A stretch of 13,376 bases of DNA, from contig CAZYDR010000100.1 in the NCBI GenBank assembly GCA_964645285.1, positions 1-13,376 of the forward strand, read 5' to 3'. The position numbers and the translations under genes were made by a program. Below the pieces are notes generated by a model that was given only the letters and a program-made list of their open reading frames with translations, ran no database searches and had not been told where the DNA came from. Shown one piece after another: positions 1-8,099 of this stretch (position 1 is the stretch's first letter; the number at the start of each line of letters is the position of its first letter). The stretch is from JAYZAP01 sp964645285. GTDB taxonomy: Bacteria; Pseudomonadota; Alphaproteobacteria; JAAXGF01.

Positions 1-2
1 TG

Positions 3-1160
3 CTACCGACAACCGAGCGCTTCGACGTACTTAGCCGAAACACCCTGCTCGATGAATATTTCAATCAGCATGAGCCACGCCAAGTCGATGTTTCGCCGAA
101 CTACCGCGATTGGTCGGCGCCAAACACCTTAGCTGCCTCGGTTGACGGTATGACGGCCGCCATCGTCGATGCCTTCGCCGGCACACTCGACACGGCGACA
201 AACGGTGACAGCAAACTTGCGATGTCCGCCACCTTTCTTGCAACAGCGGTGATTGGTTATCACTTGACCCAGGCCCTGTGCGACCTTCCTCGCGTTTGCA
301 AGTTCGTATCCGCCCAGCGGGCCGGCGCCATGCTTGCCGGTGGCACACCGAAGTACATTGGCCGACTGATCGCCTGGCAATACCGAAAGCTTGGCCGTTC
401 CGTTACCCGCTTTGCCCACGGCGGCGAACGAGCATTCTACGACGATTATCCTTGGAGTCTCGCCGAGTTACCATCATGCGACCGCTATATTTGTCACGGC
501 AGGGGTGAAACCACATACATCCGAAACCGACTCGCCGATGGTCGAACCGTGCGGGCCGGCCCTGAAGACATTGAACTGCTGTCTTACGGAAGCCAAAAAC
601 ACCAGGCTCTCAGAACCGAGGCGCAGAGACAGGTGCGCCAATCGAGATCCGGGACGGTAATGTATGTCGCCGGCGGATACCTGGGCGAGAGGTTGGGCGA
701 TTTTCCCTCGCGAAAGCCGCCGGATGTGATTTATTTCGAATGGCAACGGTGGTTGCTCAAGACACTCCAGTCGGCCGGGTTTCGCGTTGTCGTCAAGCCC
801 CATCCCAAGGGTGTTCTTCGCGAGGCCGAACTGTTGCGGCCGTTCTGCGACGAACTCGTCGACGGTGATTTCAGCCCCAACGGTCACGACGCCGACTGTT
901 ATCTGTTCGATTTCGCCGGCGCCGCGTTCTTTGACGCCCTGGCGTCGAACAAGGGCATCGTGTTGACGGATATGGGGGTTCGCCCCAGAGACCCGCACTC
1001 GTTCGACGACCTTCAATTGCGCTGCGAGGTCGTGCCGTGTTCGCTCAACGAACGCAATTTGTTTCGAGCCGAGACTAATTCACTCTTGGAAGCCGTCGAG
1101 AACGCGGCGGCCGCCGAGGTCTGGCCCGAGTCGTTCTTTCAAACCTACTTTCACGCCTAA
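3..1160 (+). CDS. Surface polysaccharide biosynthesis transferase, GT-B-like (5' partial)
   Basis: The reading frame is open from base 3, 49 codons before the first internal ATG at 150, so the gene almost certainly starts left of the window; 385 residues are visible. The C-terminal half contains VVVKPHPKG followed by a stretch with DCYLFDFAGAAFFDALASN. This resembles the C-terminal nucleotide-sugar-binding half of GT-B-fold capsule and CDP-glycerol-type transferases, where a KPHP motif precedes a DxS/DFxxxxF-like segment. An HGGERAFYDDYPW segment further upstream recalls the HGG motif of surface-carbohydrate proteins. No signal peptide or membrane segment is seen in the visible part, so a cytoplasmic enzyme is likely. 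It is the first visible gene of the glycan operon, 33 bases before the radical SAM gene. The family call is by motif only; donor and acceptor are unknown. Confidence 0.6.
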   Translation, partial: LPTTERFDVLSRNTLLDEYFNQHEPRQVDVSPNYRDWSAPNTLAASVDGMTAAIVDAFAGTLDTATNGDSKLAMSATFLATAVIGYHLTQALCDLPRVCKFVSAQRAGAMLAGGTPKYIGRLIAWQYRKLGRSVTRFAHGGERAFYDDYPWSLAELPSCDRYICHGRGETTYIRNRLADGRTVRAGPEDIELLSYGSQKHQALRTEAQRQVRQSRSGTVMYVAGGYLGERLGDFPSRKPPDVIYFEWQRWLLKTLQSAGFRVVVKPHPKGVLREAELLRPFCDELVDGDFSPNGHDADCYLFDFAGAAFFDALASNKGIVLTDMGVRPRDPHSFDDLQLRCEVVPCSLNERNLFRAETNSLLEAVENAAAAEVWPESFFQTYFHA

Positions 1161-1193
1161 GACCACCGGTAGCATAAGCAAAACACCACTCAA

Positions 1194-2273
1194 ATGCGCA
1201 AGGTATCCCGAGTAACCGGCACCCCGCGCGGACGTCTACGCTCCCGATTGTTCGGGATGCTTACGTCGGTGCTGCCCGTTGGCGTGTTTCTCCAGATGAT
1301 GGAATACCGCTTCATCAACTTCGGCGTCGAGACCACCAATATCTGCAACGCGAACTGCACCTTCTGCGGTTACCGCTTCATGCAGCGGCCCAAGAAGGTG
1401 ATGCCCTGGGAAGTCTACGAGAAAGCAGCACGGGAGTTCGCCAGAACCGGTGGCGGCACCATCAACTTCACGCCAACGGTTGGCGACCCCCTGGTCGACA
1501 AACGTTTGATCGACAAGCTTGAATTCGCCCGTAGCCTACCCGAGATCGCCGGCGTGTTCCTCTATACCAACGGCATACTGCTTCATCGTTTCGATCTCGA
1601 CCGAATGCTCCAATCAGGCCTCACCCGTCTCGCGATTTCGACCTTTATCGGCGACCGCGAGGGCTACAAGCGCTACTACGGCAAGGACAAATACGGCCAT
1701 GTGGTACAGAACATCATCAATACCGCGCAGCGAAATCGCGAGCTTGGCTCGCCGGTACGAATCACGCTGCATCTCCGGGTCGAAGGCGACAAAAGCAGTT
1801 GGCACGATACAGAAGCCTACGCGACCCTCGCCGAGTTGATCGGCGAAGACAACATCGACTACCTCGACGTCTACGACGCCTGGGGCGGCCTCATCAAGAA
1901 GGACGATATTCCCGAAGGCACGGCCCTGGACACGCCGCTGCCAGTCGACGCAAAGAAGCGCTCACCATGTTTCGAGATGTACCGCCGCGTGCACATCCTC
2001 GCCAACGGCAACGTCGGCGTTTGCGTCTGCATCGATCTCGAGGGTGAGATAAAAATCGGCAACGTCGAGGAACAGTCACTCGATGAAATCTGGCGCGGTG
2101 AAGCGCTGGCTCGTTATCGCCGCGAATGGCTGCAGGGGAACCTGCCCGAGGTGTGCCGAAAATGCACCCGCTACGGCGCCGTCGACGACTTCATCGCCAA
2201 TAACAAGCGCCGCTTGGCAATCGACTTCTTCCGCCGCGTAAGTCCCGGCCTCCTGCGGCTTCTCACCCGGTAG
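1194..2273 (+). CDS. Radical SAM/SPASM domain protein
   Basis: A 359-residue radical SAM enzyme. The CX3CX2C motif (C51, C55, C58 in CNANCTFC) binds the 4Fe-4S cluster that cleaves S-adenosylmethionine. The C-terminal part has a SPASM-like cysteine set (C259, C277, C279, C321, C324) around HILANGNVGVC and the typical tail EIWRGEALARYR...CRKCTRYG, which would hold auxiliary clusters. About 40 residues precede the core and include a hydrophobic patch (residues 20-35), possibly a membrane-association helix. The start ATG has no strong ribosome site. The gene lies in a glycan operon between a GT-B-like transferase and an AsnB-type amidotransferase, so a sugar or lipid-linked substrate is plausible. 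SPASM proteins also modify peptides, but no precursor peptide gene is seen here. The family is certain; the substrate is unknown. Confidence 0.88.
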   Translation: MRKVSRVTGTPRGRLRSRLFGMLTSVLPVGVFLQMMEYRFINFGVETTNICNANCTFCGYRFMQRPKKVMPWEVYEKAAREFARTGGGTINFTPTVGDPLVDKRLIDKLEFARSLPEIAGVFLYTNGILLHRFDLDRMLQSGLTRLAISTFIGDREGYKRYYGKDKYGHVVQNIINTAQRNRELGSPVRITLHLRVEGDKSSWHDTEAYATLAELIGEDNIDYLDVYDAWGGLIKKDDIPEGTALDTPLPVDAKKRSPCFEMYRRVHILANGNVGVCVCIDLEGEIKIGNVEEQSLDEIWRGEALARYRREWLQGNLPEVCRKCTRYGAVDDFIANNKRRLAIDFFRRVSPGLLRLLTR

Positions 2274-2299
2274 CCGGTTCCCAGGGCGGCGAAACAGTA

Positions 2300-4147
2300 A
2301 TGTGTGGATTTGTTGCCCTCTTCGAGGACGGTCGAAGATTTTCGCCCGCTCTGCTCGAGGCCATGGAGAGCGACATCTTCCACCGCGGTCCCGACTCTGG
2401 TGGCATACTCGATGAGCCGGGCGCTGCCATGGTGTTTCGGCGGCTGGCAATCCTCGACCCGGAAGCCAAGGCCGACCAACCGATGACCGACCGGACCGGC
2501 CGTTGCACCCTCGTCTTCAACGGCGAGATTTATAACTATCGCGCCCTGCGCGCCGCGCTGGAGCAGGCCGGCGTCACGTTGCGCACCGACGGCGACACCG
2601 AAGCCATCCTCGAGGGATACCTTGCCTGGGGCGAGGCCATCGTCGAGAGCCTCGAGGGCATGTTCGCTTTTGTCCTCCTCGATCGCGTCGAGGGAAAAGT
2701 GGTAGCGGCGCGCGATCCCTTCGGCATCAAGCCACTCTATGTCATGCGGCGTGGCGGCCTGACCGCCTTCGCCAGCGAGATGCGGCCCTTCGCCCGGCTT
2801 GGCCCCCTCGCCCCAGACCCCAACGCCCTGGCGGAACTCATCACCTTCCGCTTCGCCGCCGGGCGGCTGAGCAATCTCGCCGGTATCGAGAAACTGCCGG
2901 GCGGGACCGTCGCGACCCTGTCGCTGGCCGACGGCCGGCTGTCGGAGCGCCGCTTCGCCGATCCCCTCGACAGCCTCGCGCCCGATCCGTCGATGACCCT
3001 TGCCGACGCCGTGGAGCAGGCGGAAGCGGCTGTCCGGACCTCGGTCACCGATCATTTGCAGAGCGATGTCGGCTACACGGTCCAGCTTTCCGGCGGCGTC
3101 GATTCCAGCCTCGTCGCGGCGCTCGCCGCGGCGACCGCGGAAGCGCCGGTCACCACCTTCGGCGTCAAACTCGATGACGACCGCTACGATGAAGGCCCCT
3201 ATCGCCAACAGGTCGTCGAACACCTGTCGCTCCGCCATCACGAGGTTCAGCTCTCGGCGGGCGATTTCGCCAACGCCTTGCCCCGCGCAGTGGCGCATAT
3301 GGAAGGGCCGGTTCCCCACTACGGCTGCGTCATGCTGATGCTGCTGTGCGACCGTATCCGCGAGACCTCCAAGGTGGTGCTCACCGGCGAAGGCGCCGAC
3401 GAAATGTTCGGTGGCTACAAGCGCTACGCATTGTGGCAGGCGCTACGCCGCAAAGGCCGCCTGGCGCGGTGGGTGCCACCCGGCCTGTGGCCATACCTGC
3501 AAAGATATCGGGAGATCGAGCGCTACGCGGGACGCGATCCGGCGATCTTCGGGGCGGTCTATCACGACTTTTTGGCGCTCAATCGATTGTTCCCGGATCT
3601 GGCTCCCGAGCCCGGCGCACGCGAGCAAGCGAGCGCCCGGTTCAACGATTTTCGCTCTCGCATGTTCGCCGCCGATCAGACCGCCTATCTCGAATCCCTG
3701 CTCATGCGTCAGGACAAAATGGCCATGGCGGCCTCGGTCGAGGCCCGCGTGCCGTTCACTCACCTGCCGCTGGCCCGGATCGCCAATCGAATTCCCCACG
3801 ATCTTCGCGCCCCGGGCGGCGACACCAAACCGATACTCAAGACCATCGCCGAACGCTATCTCCCGTCGGAGATTATCCACCGGCGCAAGGTCGGGCTGAA
3901 CCTGCCTCTCGATCAATGGGCCGCCGACACCAAGGGACTTGGTCGCTACATTGACCTCATCGTTGCCAATGATTCACGACTCGCCGAATTCGCCGACCGT
4001 AAACGCCTGACCACCCTTGTCGATGATTTTCGCCAGGGGCGCCCCGTGGCGCCGAATGGACGGCCGCCAATTCCACATCTCATCAATCTCGAGCTCTGGC
4101 TGCGCAGCATTCCCGATGCCGGCCAGGTTATCTCCGACGCAGCCTGA
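2300..4147 (+). CDS. asnB: Asparagine synthase (glutamine-hydrolysing), AsnB type
   Basis: A 615-residue two-domain amidotransferase. Cys2 of MCGFVALF is the N-terminal nucleophile exposed after Met removal, which fixes the start. The class II glutaminase domain shows HRGPDSGG (28-35), NGEIYNY (74-80) and ARDPFGIKPLY (137-147). The synthetase domain carries the ATP-pyrophosphatase P-loop SGGVDSS (264-270) and GEGADEMFGGYKRY. The family hydrolyses glutamine and passes ammonia to an adenylated carboxylate, normally aspartate. In polysaccharide clusters, paralogues of this family are thought to amidate uronic acids of the glycan. The setting here, between a radical SAM gene and glycosyltransferases, makes that at least as likely as asparagine synthesis, but this is inference. 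The gene is 26 bases after the radical SAM gene and 9 bases before the next gene. All catalytic motifs looked for are intact. Confidence 0.93.
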   Translation: MCGFVALFEDGRRFSPALLEAMESDIFHRGPDSGGILDEPGAAMVFRRLAILDPEAKADQPMTDRTGRCTLVFNGEIYNYRALRAALEQAGVTLRTDGDTEAILEGYLAWGEAIVESLEGMFAFVLLDRVEGKVVAARDPFGIKPLYVMRRGGLTAFASEMRPFARLGPLAPDPNALAELITFRFAAGRLSNLAGIEKLPGGTVATLSLADGRLSERRFADPLDSLAPDPSMTLADAVEQAEAAVRTSVTDHLQSDVGYTVQLSGGVDSSLVAALAAATAEAPVTTFGVKLDDDRYDEGPYRQQVVEHLSLRHHEVQLSAGDFANALPRAVAHMEGPVPHYGCVMLMLLCDRIRETSKVVLTGEGADEMFGGYKRYALWQALRRKGRLARWVPPGLWPYLQRYREIERYAGRDPAIFGAVYHDFLALNRLFPDLAPEPGAREQASARFNDFRSRMFAADQTAYLESLLMRQDKMAMAASVEARVPFTHLPLARIANRIPHDLRAPGGDTKPILKTIAERYLPSEIIHRRKVGLNLPLDQWAADTKGLGRYIDLIVANDSRLAEFADRKRLTTLVDDFRQGRPVAPNGRPPIPHLINLELWLRSIPDAGQVISDAA

Positions 4148-4156
4148 GCCTACCCC

Positions 4157-5248
4157 GTGCGCACCGTTCACATCCTGACCAAGGGCTTTGCCTCACCCAA
4201 CGGCATCGCCTTTCTGTTTCCACTGCATGTGCACCGCCGACGGCTCGACGACATGGGCATACGGTTCCGTTGCTTCACCCAACCCGCGCCCGAGCTCATG
4301 GACTGCGATGCGCTGATCATCGACAGCCGCTTCTATTCCCGTCGCTGGGCCCGTGACGAGAGCGCCGCCCTCGACGAGCTCGCTGCCTTCGCCGAGCAGG
4401 TGCCGGCGCTGCTCTACTTCGACATTTCCGACAGCACCGGCTGGCTCCAGTCCCAGGTGCTTCCCGTGGTGTCGCGCTACTGCAAGGCACAACTGCTTGT
4501 TGACCGCCAGGCCTATCGCCAACCCCACTACGGCAATCGAATCTTTGGCGACTACTACCACCGGGAATTCGGCGTCGAGGACGACGACCCGGTGACCAGC
4601 CGGGCGGTCGCGCGGCCTGAGGACCTCGCCAAGCTGCGGGTATCGTGGAACTCGGGCCTGGCCGATTACTCCTTGTGGGGTCCCACGGCCATGGGCCTGC
4701 GCCGGCATCTGCCGGTCGATGCCTTGCTGAGGTTTCCCCGCCGTTTCACCGAGGTGCGGGCACCGCGGCCCACCCCCCTCGCCTGCCGCTTCGGCGCCAG
4801 CTACCCGCGGCGCACCGTCGCCTTCCAGCGGGAGAAAATCCGCGAAGCCATGGGTCATCGTCTTTCCACCGACAAGCTGTCGCGGCGCGCCTATCTCGCC
4901 GAAATGTGCACCAGCCGCGCCGTGGTGTCGCCCTTCGGCTTCGGCGAAATTTCCCTCAAGGATTTCGAGGCCATGCTGTGCGGCGCCGCTCTGGTCAAGC
5001 CGAGCATGGCGCATCTCGAGACCTGGCCCGATCTGTTCCGCGACGGCGAGACCATGGCCGCCCACCGCTGGGACCTCGACGACCTGGAGGCGGTAATCGA
5101 GGAGGTTCTCGACGACGACGCACGGCGTATCGAGCTGGCCGGCGACGCCCAGTCGCGCTACCGCCACCACATCGCCAGCGAGGCTGGATACCAGGACTTC
5201 TGCCAGCGCTTCCGCGCTATCATCGATGACGCGTTGGAGTCCTTGTGA
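4157..5248 (+). CDS. Glycosyltransferase family 1-like protein
   Basis: A 363-residue protein starting at GTG, nine bases after the asnB stop. The N-terminal half (VHILTKGF, DALIIDSRFYSRRW) has alternating strands and helices, as in a GT-B acceptor domain. The C-terminal part, VVSPFGFGEISLKDFEAMLCGAALVKP and then a DGETMAAHRWDLDDLEAVIEEVL-type tail (about residues 256-320), matches the pattern of the Glyco_trans_1_2 domain: a glutamate-containing loop, an AMLCGAALV helix, and a DPEEL-like region. No transmembrane segment is evident, so it is probably cytoplasmic. Its last four bases overlap the next gene's GTG (GTGA), which implies translational coupling with the GT4 enzyme. The sugar donor and linkage cannot be read from sequence. 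The match to well-known GT4 motifs is weaker than for its neighbour. Confidence 0.72.
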   Translation: MRTVHILTKGFASPNGIAFLFPLHVHRRRLDDMGIRFRCFTQPAPELMDCDALIIDSRFYSRRWARDESAALDELAAFAEQVPALLYFDISDSTGWLQSQVLPVVSRYCKAQLLVDRQAYRQPHYGNRIFGDYYHREFGVEDDDPVTSRAVARPEDLAKLRVSWNSGLADYSLWGPTAMGLRRHLPVDALLRFPRRFTEVRAPRPTPLACRFGASYPRRTVAFQREKIREAMGHRLSTDKLSRRAYLAEMCTSRAVVSPFGFGEISLKDFEAMLCGAALVKPSMAHLETWPDLFRDGETMAAHRWDLDDLEAVIEEVLDDDARRIELAGDAQSRYRHHIASEAGYQDFCQRFRAIIDDALESL

Positions 5249-6465
5249 CAACACGGGTCATCGCCATGCCGATCTCGTCGTTCCTGCCCAACCTGGGCGG
5301 CGCCGAGGTCGGGCTTCACAATATCGCCTGCAAGCTTGTCGAACGCGGCCACCGTCCCATCGTCATGGCGCCGGCGCCCCATGTCAGGCAGCTCGCCCAC
5401 GAGGGCTGGCAACTGCCCTATCCGGTGGAGGCGCTGCCGCCCAAGGTTTGGTCACTGCTGTACCGTGCGCCACGGCTTGGGTTCTGGTTACTGGACCGCT
5501 ACTTCGCCCGCATGCAGGCGCGCCATGGATTCGATTTCTGGCATTGCACCATGGGCTACCCCACCGGCGTCGCCCTGGTTCACTTTGCCCGAAAACGGCC
5601 CGGCATCCGTTACCTCATCCGCTGCGCCGGCGAGGACATCCAGCGCGACCCGGACATCGGTTATGGCGCCCGGCTCGACCCCAAGGTCGATGGCCTGGTG
5701 CGGACCTATCTGCCTCGGGCCCAGATGCTGACCGCGATCAGCGACAGCGTGGCCGAGGAATACCGGACACTCGGCATCGATGAATCGCGGATCAGACACA
5801 TTCCCAACGGTGTCGATTTGGCGCGCTTCGAACGTACCGTCGACCGCCGCGCCGTCCGCGCCCGCCACGGCCTCGACCCCGACGGCTTTCTGTTTCTCAG
5901 CGTCGGGCGCAATCATCCGAAGAAGAACTACGGGGAGCTTATTGAGGCGGCGGCGTTGCTGGCAAATGATGGCGGGGCCACGCGGCCCTTCCAACTGGCC
6001 ATCGTCGGCAACGGCGCACGCGAGCTGACGGCGGCGGTGGAAGGCCACGGCCTTGCCGGCAGGATTACCCTGATCGACCAGATCGGCGGTGGCGAGACGG
6101 TTACCGGCAACCCCCAACTCCCTGCCCCAGAACTGATCGAGCTCTACCGGGCGGCCAACGCCTTCGTCTTCCCATCGCTGATGGAGACCTTCGGTGTCGC
6201 CATCGTCGAGGCCATGGCGGCGGGCCTGCCGGTCATCGCCGGCGACTCGCCCGGTTGCCGCGACGTGGTACGGCGCGACCGCGACGGCCTGCTGGTACCG
6301 CCGCGCGACCCGCGAGCGATGGCCCGGGCCATGGCGACGCTGCTTACCGACGGCGCCAAGTGCACCGCGCTTGCGGAGAGCGCTACGGCGCGCGCCGGGG
6401 ACTTTTCGTGGGACCGCGTCGTCGATGCCTACATCGCGCTCTACGACGAACTTGCCGCCGCCTGA
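5245..6465 (+). CDS. Glycosyltransferase family 4 protein
   Basis: A 406-residue GT-B retaining glycosyltransferase. The N-terminal domain has the acceptor-side loop FLPNLGGAEVGLHN (residues 13-26) and a GHRPIVMAP strand. The C-terminal donor-binding domain has NGVDLARF (188-195), SVGRNHPKKNY (219-229) and the GT4 EX7E motif, E314 and E322 in METFGVAIVEAMAAGLPVIA. It probably adds one sugar of the surface glycan on the cytoplasmic face of the inner membrane. The start is GTG, overlapping the TGA of the previous gene as GTGA, so it should be translated by coupling. It is the last gene of the + strand operon and its final 25 bases overlap the 3' end of the opposing DUF218 gene. The specific sugar is not predictable. 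Confidence 0.9.
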   Translation: MTTRVIAMPISSFLPNLGGAEVGLHNIACKLVERGHRPIVMAPAPHVRQLAHEGWQLPYPVEALPPKVWSLLYRAPRLGFWLLDRYFARMQARHGFDFWHCTMGYPTGVALVHFARKRPGIRYLIRCAGEDIQRDPDIGYGARLDPKVDGLVRTYLPRAQMLTAISDSVAEEYRTLGIDESRIRHIPNGVDLARFERTVDRRAVRARHGLDPDGFLFLSVGRNHPKKNYGELIEAAALLANDGGATRPFQLAIVGNGARELTAAVEGHGLAGRITLIDQIGGGETVTGNPQLPAPELIELYRAANAFVFPSLMETFGVAIVEAMAAGLPVIAGDSPGCRDVVRRDRDGLLVPPRDPRAMARAMATLLTDGAKCTALAESATARAGDFSWDRVVDAYIALYDELAAA

Positions 6466-7229
6466 CGTGGTTCGCCAGGCCATAAATCGGTGATATCGAT
6501 CTTACCGTTCACCAGATACCACAAGATGCCCACATACTCCCGTATGGCACCGCCGGTCAGTCCAAAGCCGCCGCGGCTGGGAACAAAATCGACCAATGTC
6601 AACTCCAGTTCCCGAATCTTCTCTCGTGAAAGCACCGCGACGACGTCAAGGCCGTTATGACGCAACGCGGCACGCATTCGCGCGATGTGGACGGCGCTGG
6701 TTACCACGGCGACACGCCGCAACGGTTGATCGGCCAGCAAGTTGGCGACTTCAGCACCACTTCCAGCGGAATCATGGGCGGTCTTTCCCAACACCACGTC
6801 AGCGTTCGTCAGGCCCAATGCGTGGGCGACCGTCAGCGATTCCGGCGGTTGCCCGGCAAGCGGCGATCCCCCGACGATAATGAGCGGAACACCCAGCCGT
6901 GCCGACAATTGCTGCCCGGCAACCGCCCGCCGAACCGAATTTGTCGCCGGCCACCATCGACCGGTGCTATCGTCGTAGCTGCCGCCGGTGGGAACCACCA
7001 CGGCGGCGAGTTCGTGGCCATCGACCAGGTCGGGCGGCAAGGCGTCTTCGGTCAGGCCCCGCAGCAGAAGTTTTCCGGTTGCGGGAAGGCAGGCAACGAA
7101 GAGTAAGATGGTTCCGGCGGCGAACAGCGAACGGCTGGCTGCCCGCCACCGCCACAAGGCGAAGCCGCCCAGCAGAACCCACAGGAACGGCATGGGGATC
7201 ACGAGAAATTGTTCAAACAGCGTTCGCAT
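6441..7229 (-). CDS. ElyC/SanA/YdcF-family DUF218 membrane protein
   Basis: I chose ATG at 7229 (262 residues, MRTLFEQF...) because a GGAGG lies seven bases upstream; an earlier in-frame ATG at 7427 would run deep into the divergent tonB gene. Two N-terminal membrane helices (about 8-27 and 34-55) precede a DUF218 domain (about 73-240). Its marks are AAVVVPTGGSYDD, PLIIVGGSP, the ESLTVAHALGL helix, DSAGSGAEVANLL and VAVVTSAVHIARMRAALR. This two-helix plus DUF218 layout and the length resemble E. coli ElyC (about 259 residues), linked to envelope and lipid-carrier metabolism. The biochemical activity of the family is not firmly established. Its position beside a glycan operon fits an envelope role. 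It converges with the GT4 gene, sharing 25 bases. Confidence 0.83.
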   Translation of the reverse strand: MRTLFEQFLVIPMPFLWVLLGGFALWRWRAASRSLFAAGTILLFVACLPATGKLLLRGLTEDALPPDLVDGHELAAVVVPTGGSYDDSTGRWWPATNSVRRAVAGQQLSARLGVPLIIVGGSPLAGQPPESLTVAHALGLTNADVVLGKTAHDSAGSGAEVANLLADQPLRRVAVVTSAVHIARMRAALRHNGLDVVAVLSREKIRELELTLVDFVPSRGGFGLTGGAIREYVGILWYLVNGKIDITDLWPGEPRQAAASSS

Positions 7230-7236
7230 CGGCAGG

Positions 7237-7241
7237 CCTCC
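7237..7241 (-). promoter_or_regulatory. Ribosome binding site that sets the DUF218 start
   Basis: On the - strand GGAGG stands seven bases before ATG 7229. It supports the short, ElyC-sized product and argues against the upstream ATG at 7427. The 43 bases between this start and the divergent tonB start (7230-7272) must hold at least part of the regulatory signals for both; I see no convincing -35/-10 pair there. Confidence 0.7.
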
Positions 7242-7272
7242 ACGGTTCGGCTTCGTCGAGTCTGAATAGCAG

Positions 7273-8091
7273 ATGAGCATCGCGATACGGAATGAAATCT
7301 GGTCGCGACGGCTACCGATGGGTAGTGCGATGGTTCTGTCGCTGCTTGCCCATGCCGTGGTGTTCGCCGCTGTCCTGCATCCCTGGTCCTTCGTCGTCGA
7401 CAAGCGCTTGCCGCCGATCATTGTCACGCTTGTCTCCGTCGCGCCCGACGTGAGCGAAGACCGAGCCGAACAAGCGGCGACGGCGGATCAGTATCCGAAA
7501 CGTCCGGCGCCATCGCTTCTCGCTCTTGCGCTCCCGGAGGCTATCGTGGCGCCCGCGCCGCCGCCCATACCACCGGTCAAACCTGCTTCAGCCCCGCCAG
7601 CGGGTTCCGTGATAAACGCCGACGCTTCAGACGGCCCGGCTGATTCCGTTGACCAAACACCTTCGACGGCCCCGCGCCGCAACCCAGTGGCAAAGCTCCT
7701 CGTCGCAATGGTGACCTGGATCGAGCCAATCCCACGTCAGCAAGATAAACTCAGGTCGAGGGACGTTGCCGCGCTGGCGGCCAAGATTATTGCGCCCACC
7801 GAACCCTTGGCCCACGGCCCGATGCTCGACGCCAGCCTGGTCACCGACCTGCAGCCCGAATACCCTCTCCTGGCCAGGCGGCGAGGGTACCAGGGGCGCG
7901 TCGTGGTGGCGGCCACTGTACTGTCATCCGGCGAGGTCGAGTTCGCGTCGCTGGTGAGCAGCAGCGGCTACGACATGCTCGATGACGCCGCCCTCGAAGC
8001 GGTCAGCGCCTGGCGGCTGTTGCCGGCCCGCAAGGACGGTGAAGCGGTCGACGGCAGGATCGAGATTCCGTTCGACTTCGTGCTGCAGTAA
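7273..8091 (+). CDS. tonB: TonB family energy transducer
   Basis: A 272-residue TonB-like protein. A basic N-terminus (WSRRLP) is followed by one membrane helix (about 18-38) with the SxxxH pattern (S23, H27 in LSLLAHAVVF), the helix face that engages ExbB/ExbD in characterised TonB proteins. A periplasmic proline-rich spacer (PAPPPIPPVKPASAPP, about 96-111) leads to a C-terminal TonB domain (about 192-272) with LQPEYPLLARRRGYQGRVVV, a SSGYDMLDDAALEAVSAWRLLPA helix and a final IPFDFVLQ strand. It would carry proton-motive energy to outer-membrane receptors. It converges on the TonB-dependent receptor gene with only eight bases between stops, so the two are a likely pair. No exbB or exbD is in the window. 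The ribosome site is weak; a second ATG at 7318 is possible but would remove the basic anchor. Confidence 0.88.
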   Translation: MSIAIRNEIWSRRLPMGSAMVLSLLAHAVVFAAVLHPWSFVVDKRLPPIIVTLVSVAPDVSEDRAEQAATADQYPKRPAPSLLALALPEAIVAPAPPPIPPVKPASAPPAGSVINADASDGPADSVDQTPSTAPRRNPVAKLLVAMVTWIEPIPRQQDKLRSRDVAALAAKIIAPTEPLAHGPMLDASLVTDLQPEYPLLARRRGYQGRVVVAATVLSSGEVEFASLVSSSGYDMLDDAALEAVSAWRLLPARKDGEAVDGRIEIPFDFVLQ

Positions 8092-8099
8092 GGCGGCGT

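Noticed and set aside
2171..3319. 382-codon - strand frame opposite asnB
   Set aside because: Shadow frame: asnB on the other strand has intact catalytic motifs along its length and the antisense product matches no family pattern.
4193..5254. 353-codon - strand frame opposite the GT1-like gene
   Set aside because: Shadow of the + strand gene, which has the correct operon spacing and a GT-like C-terminus; the antisense frame has low-complexity composition.
7230..7427. N-terminal extension of the DUF218 protein to ATG 7427
   Set aside because: The extra 66 residues are antisense to the conserved tonB gene and lack family character; GGAGG before 7229 gives an ElyC-sized protein.
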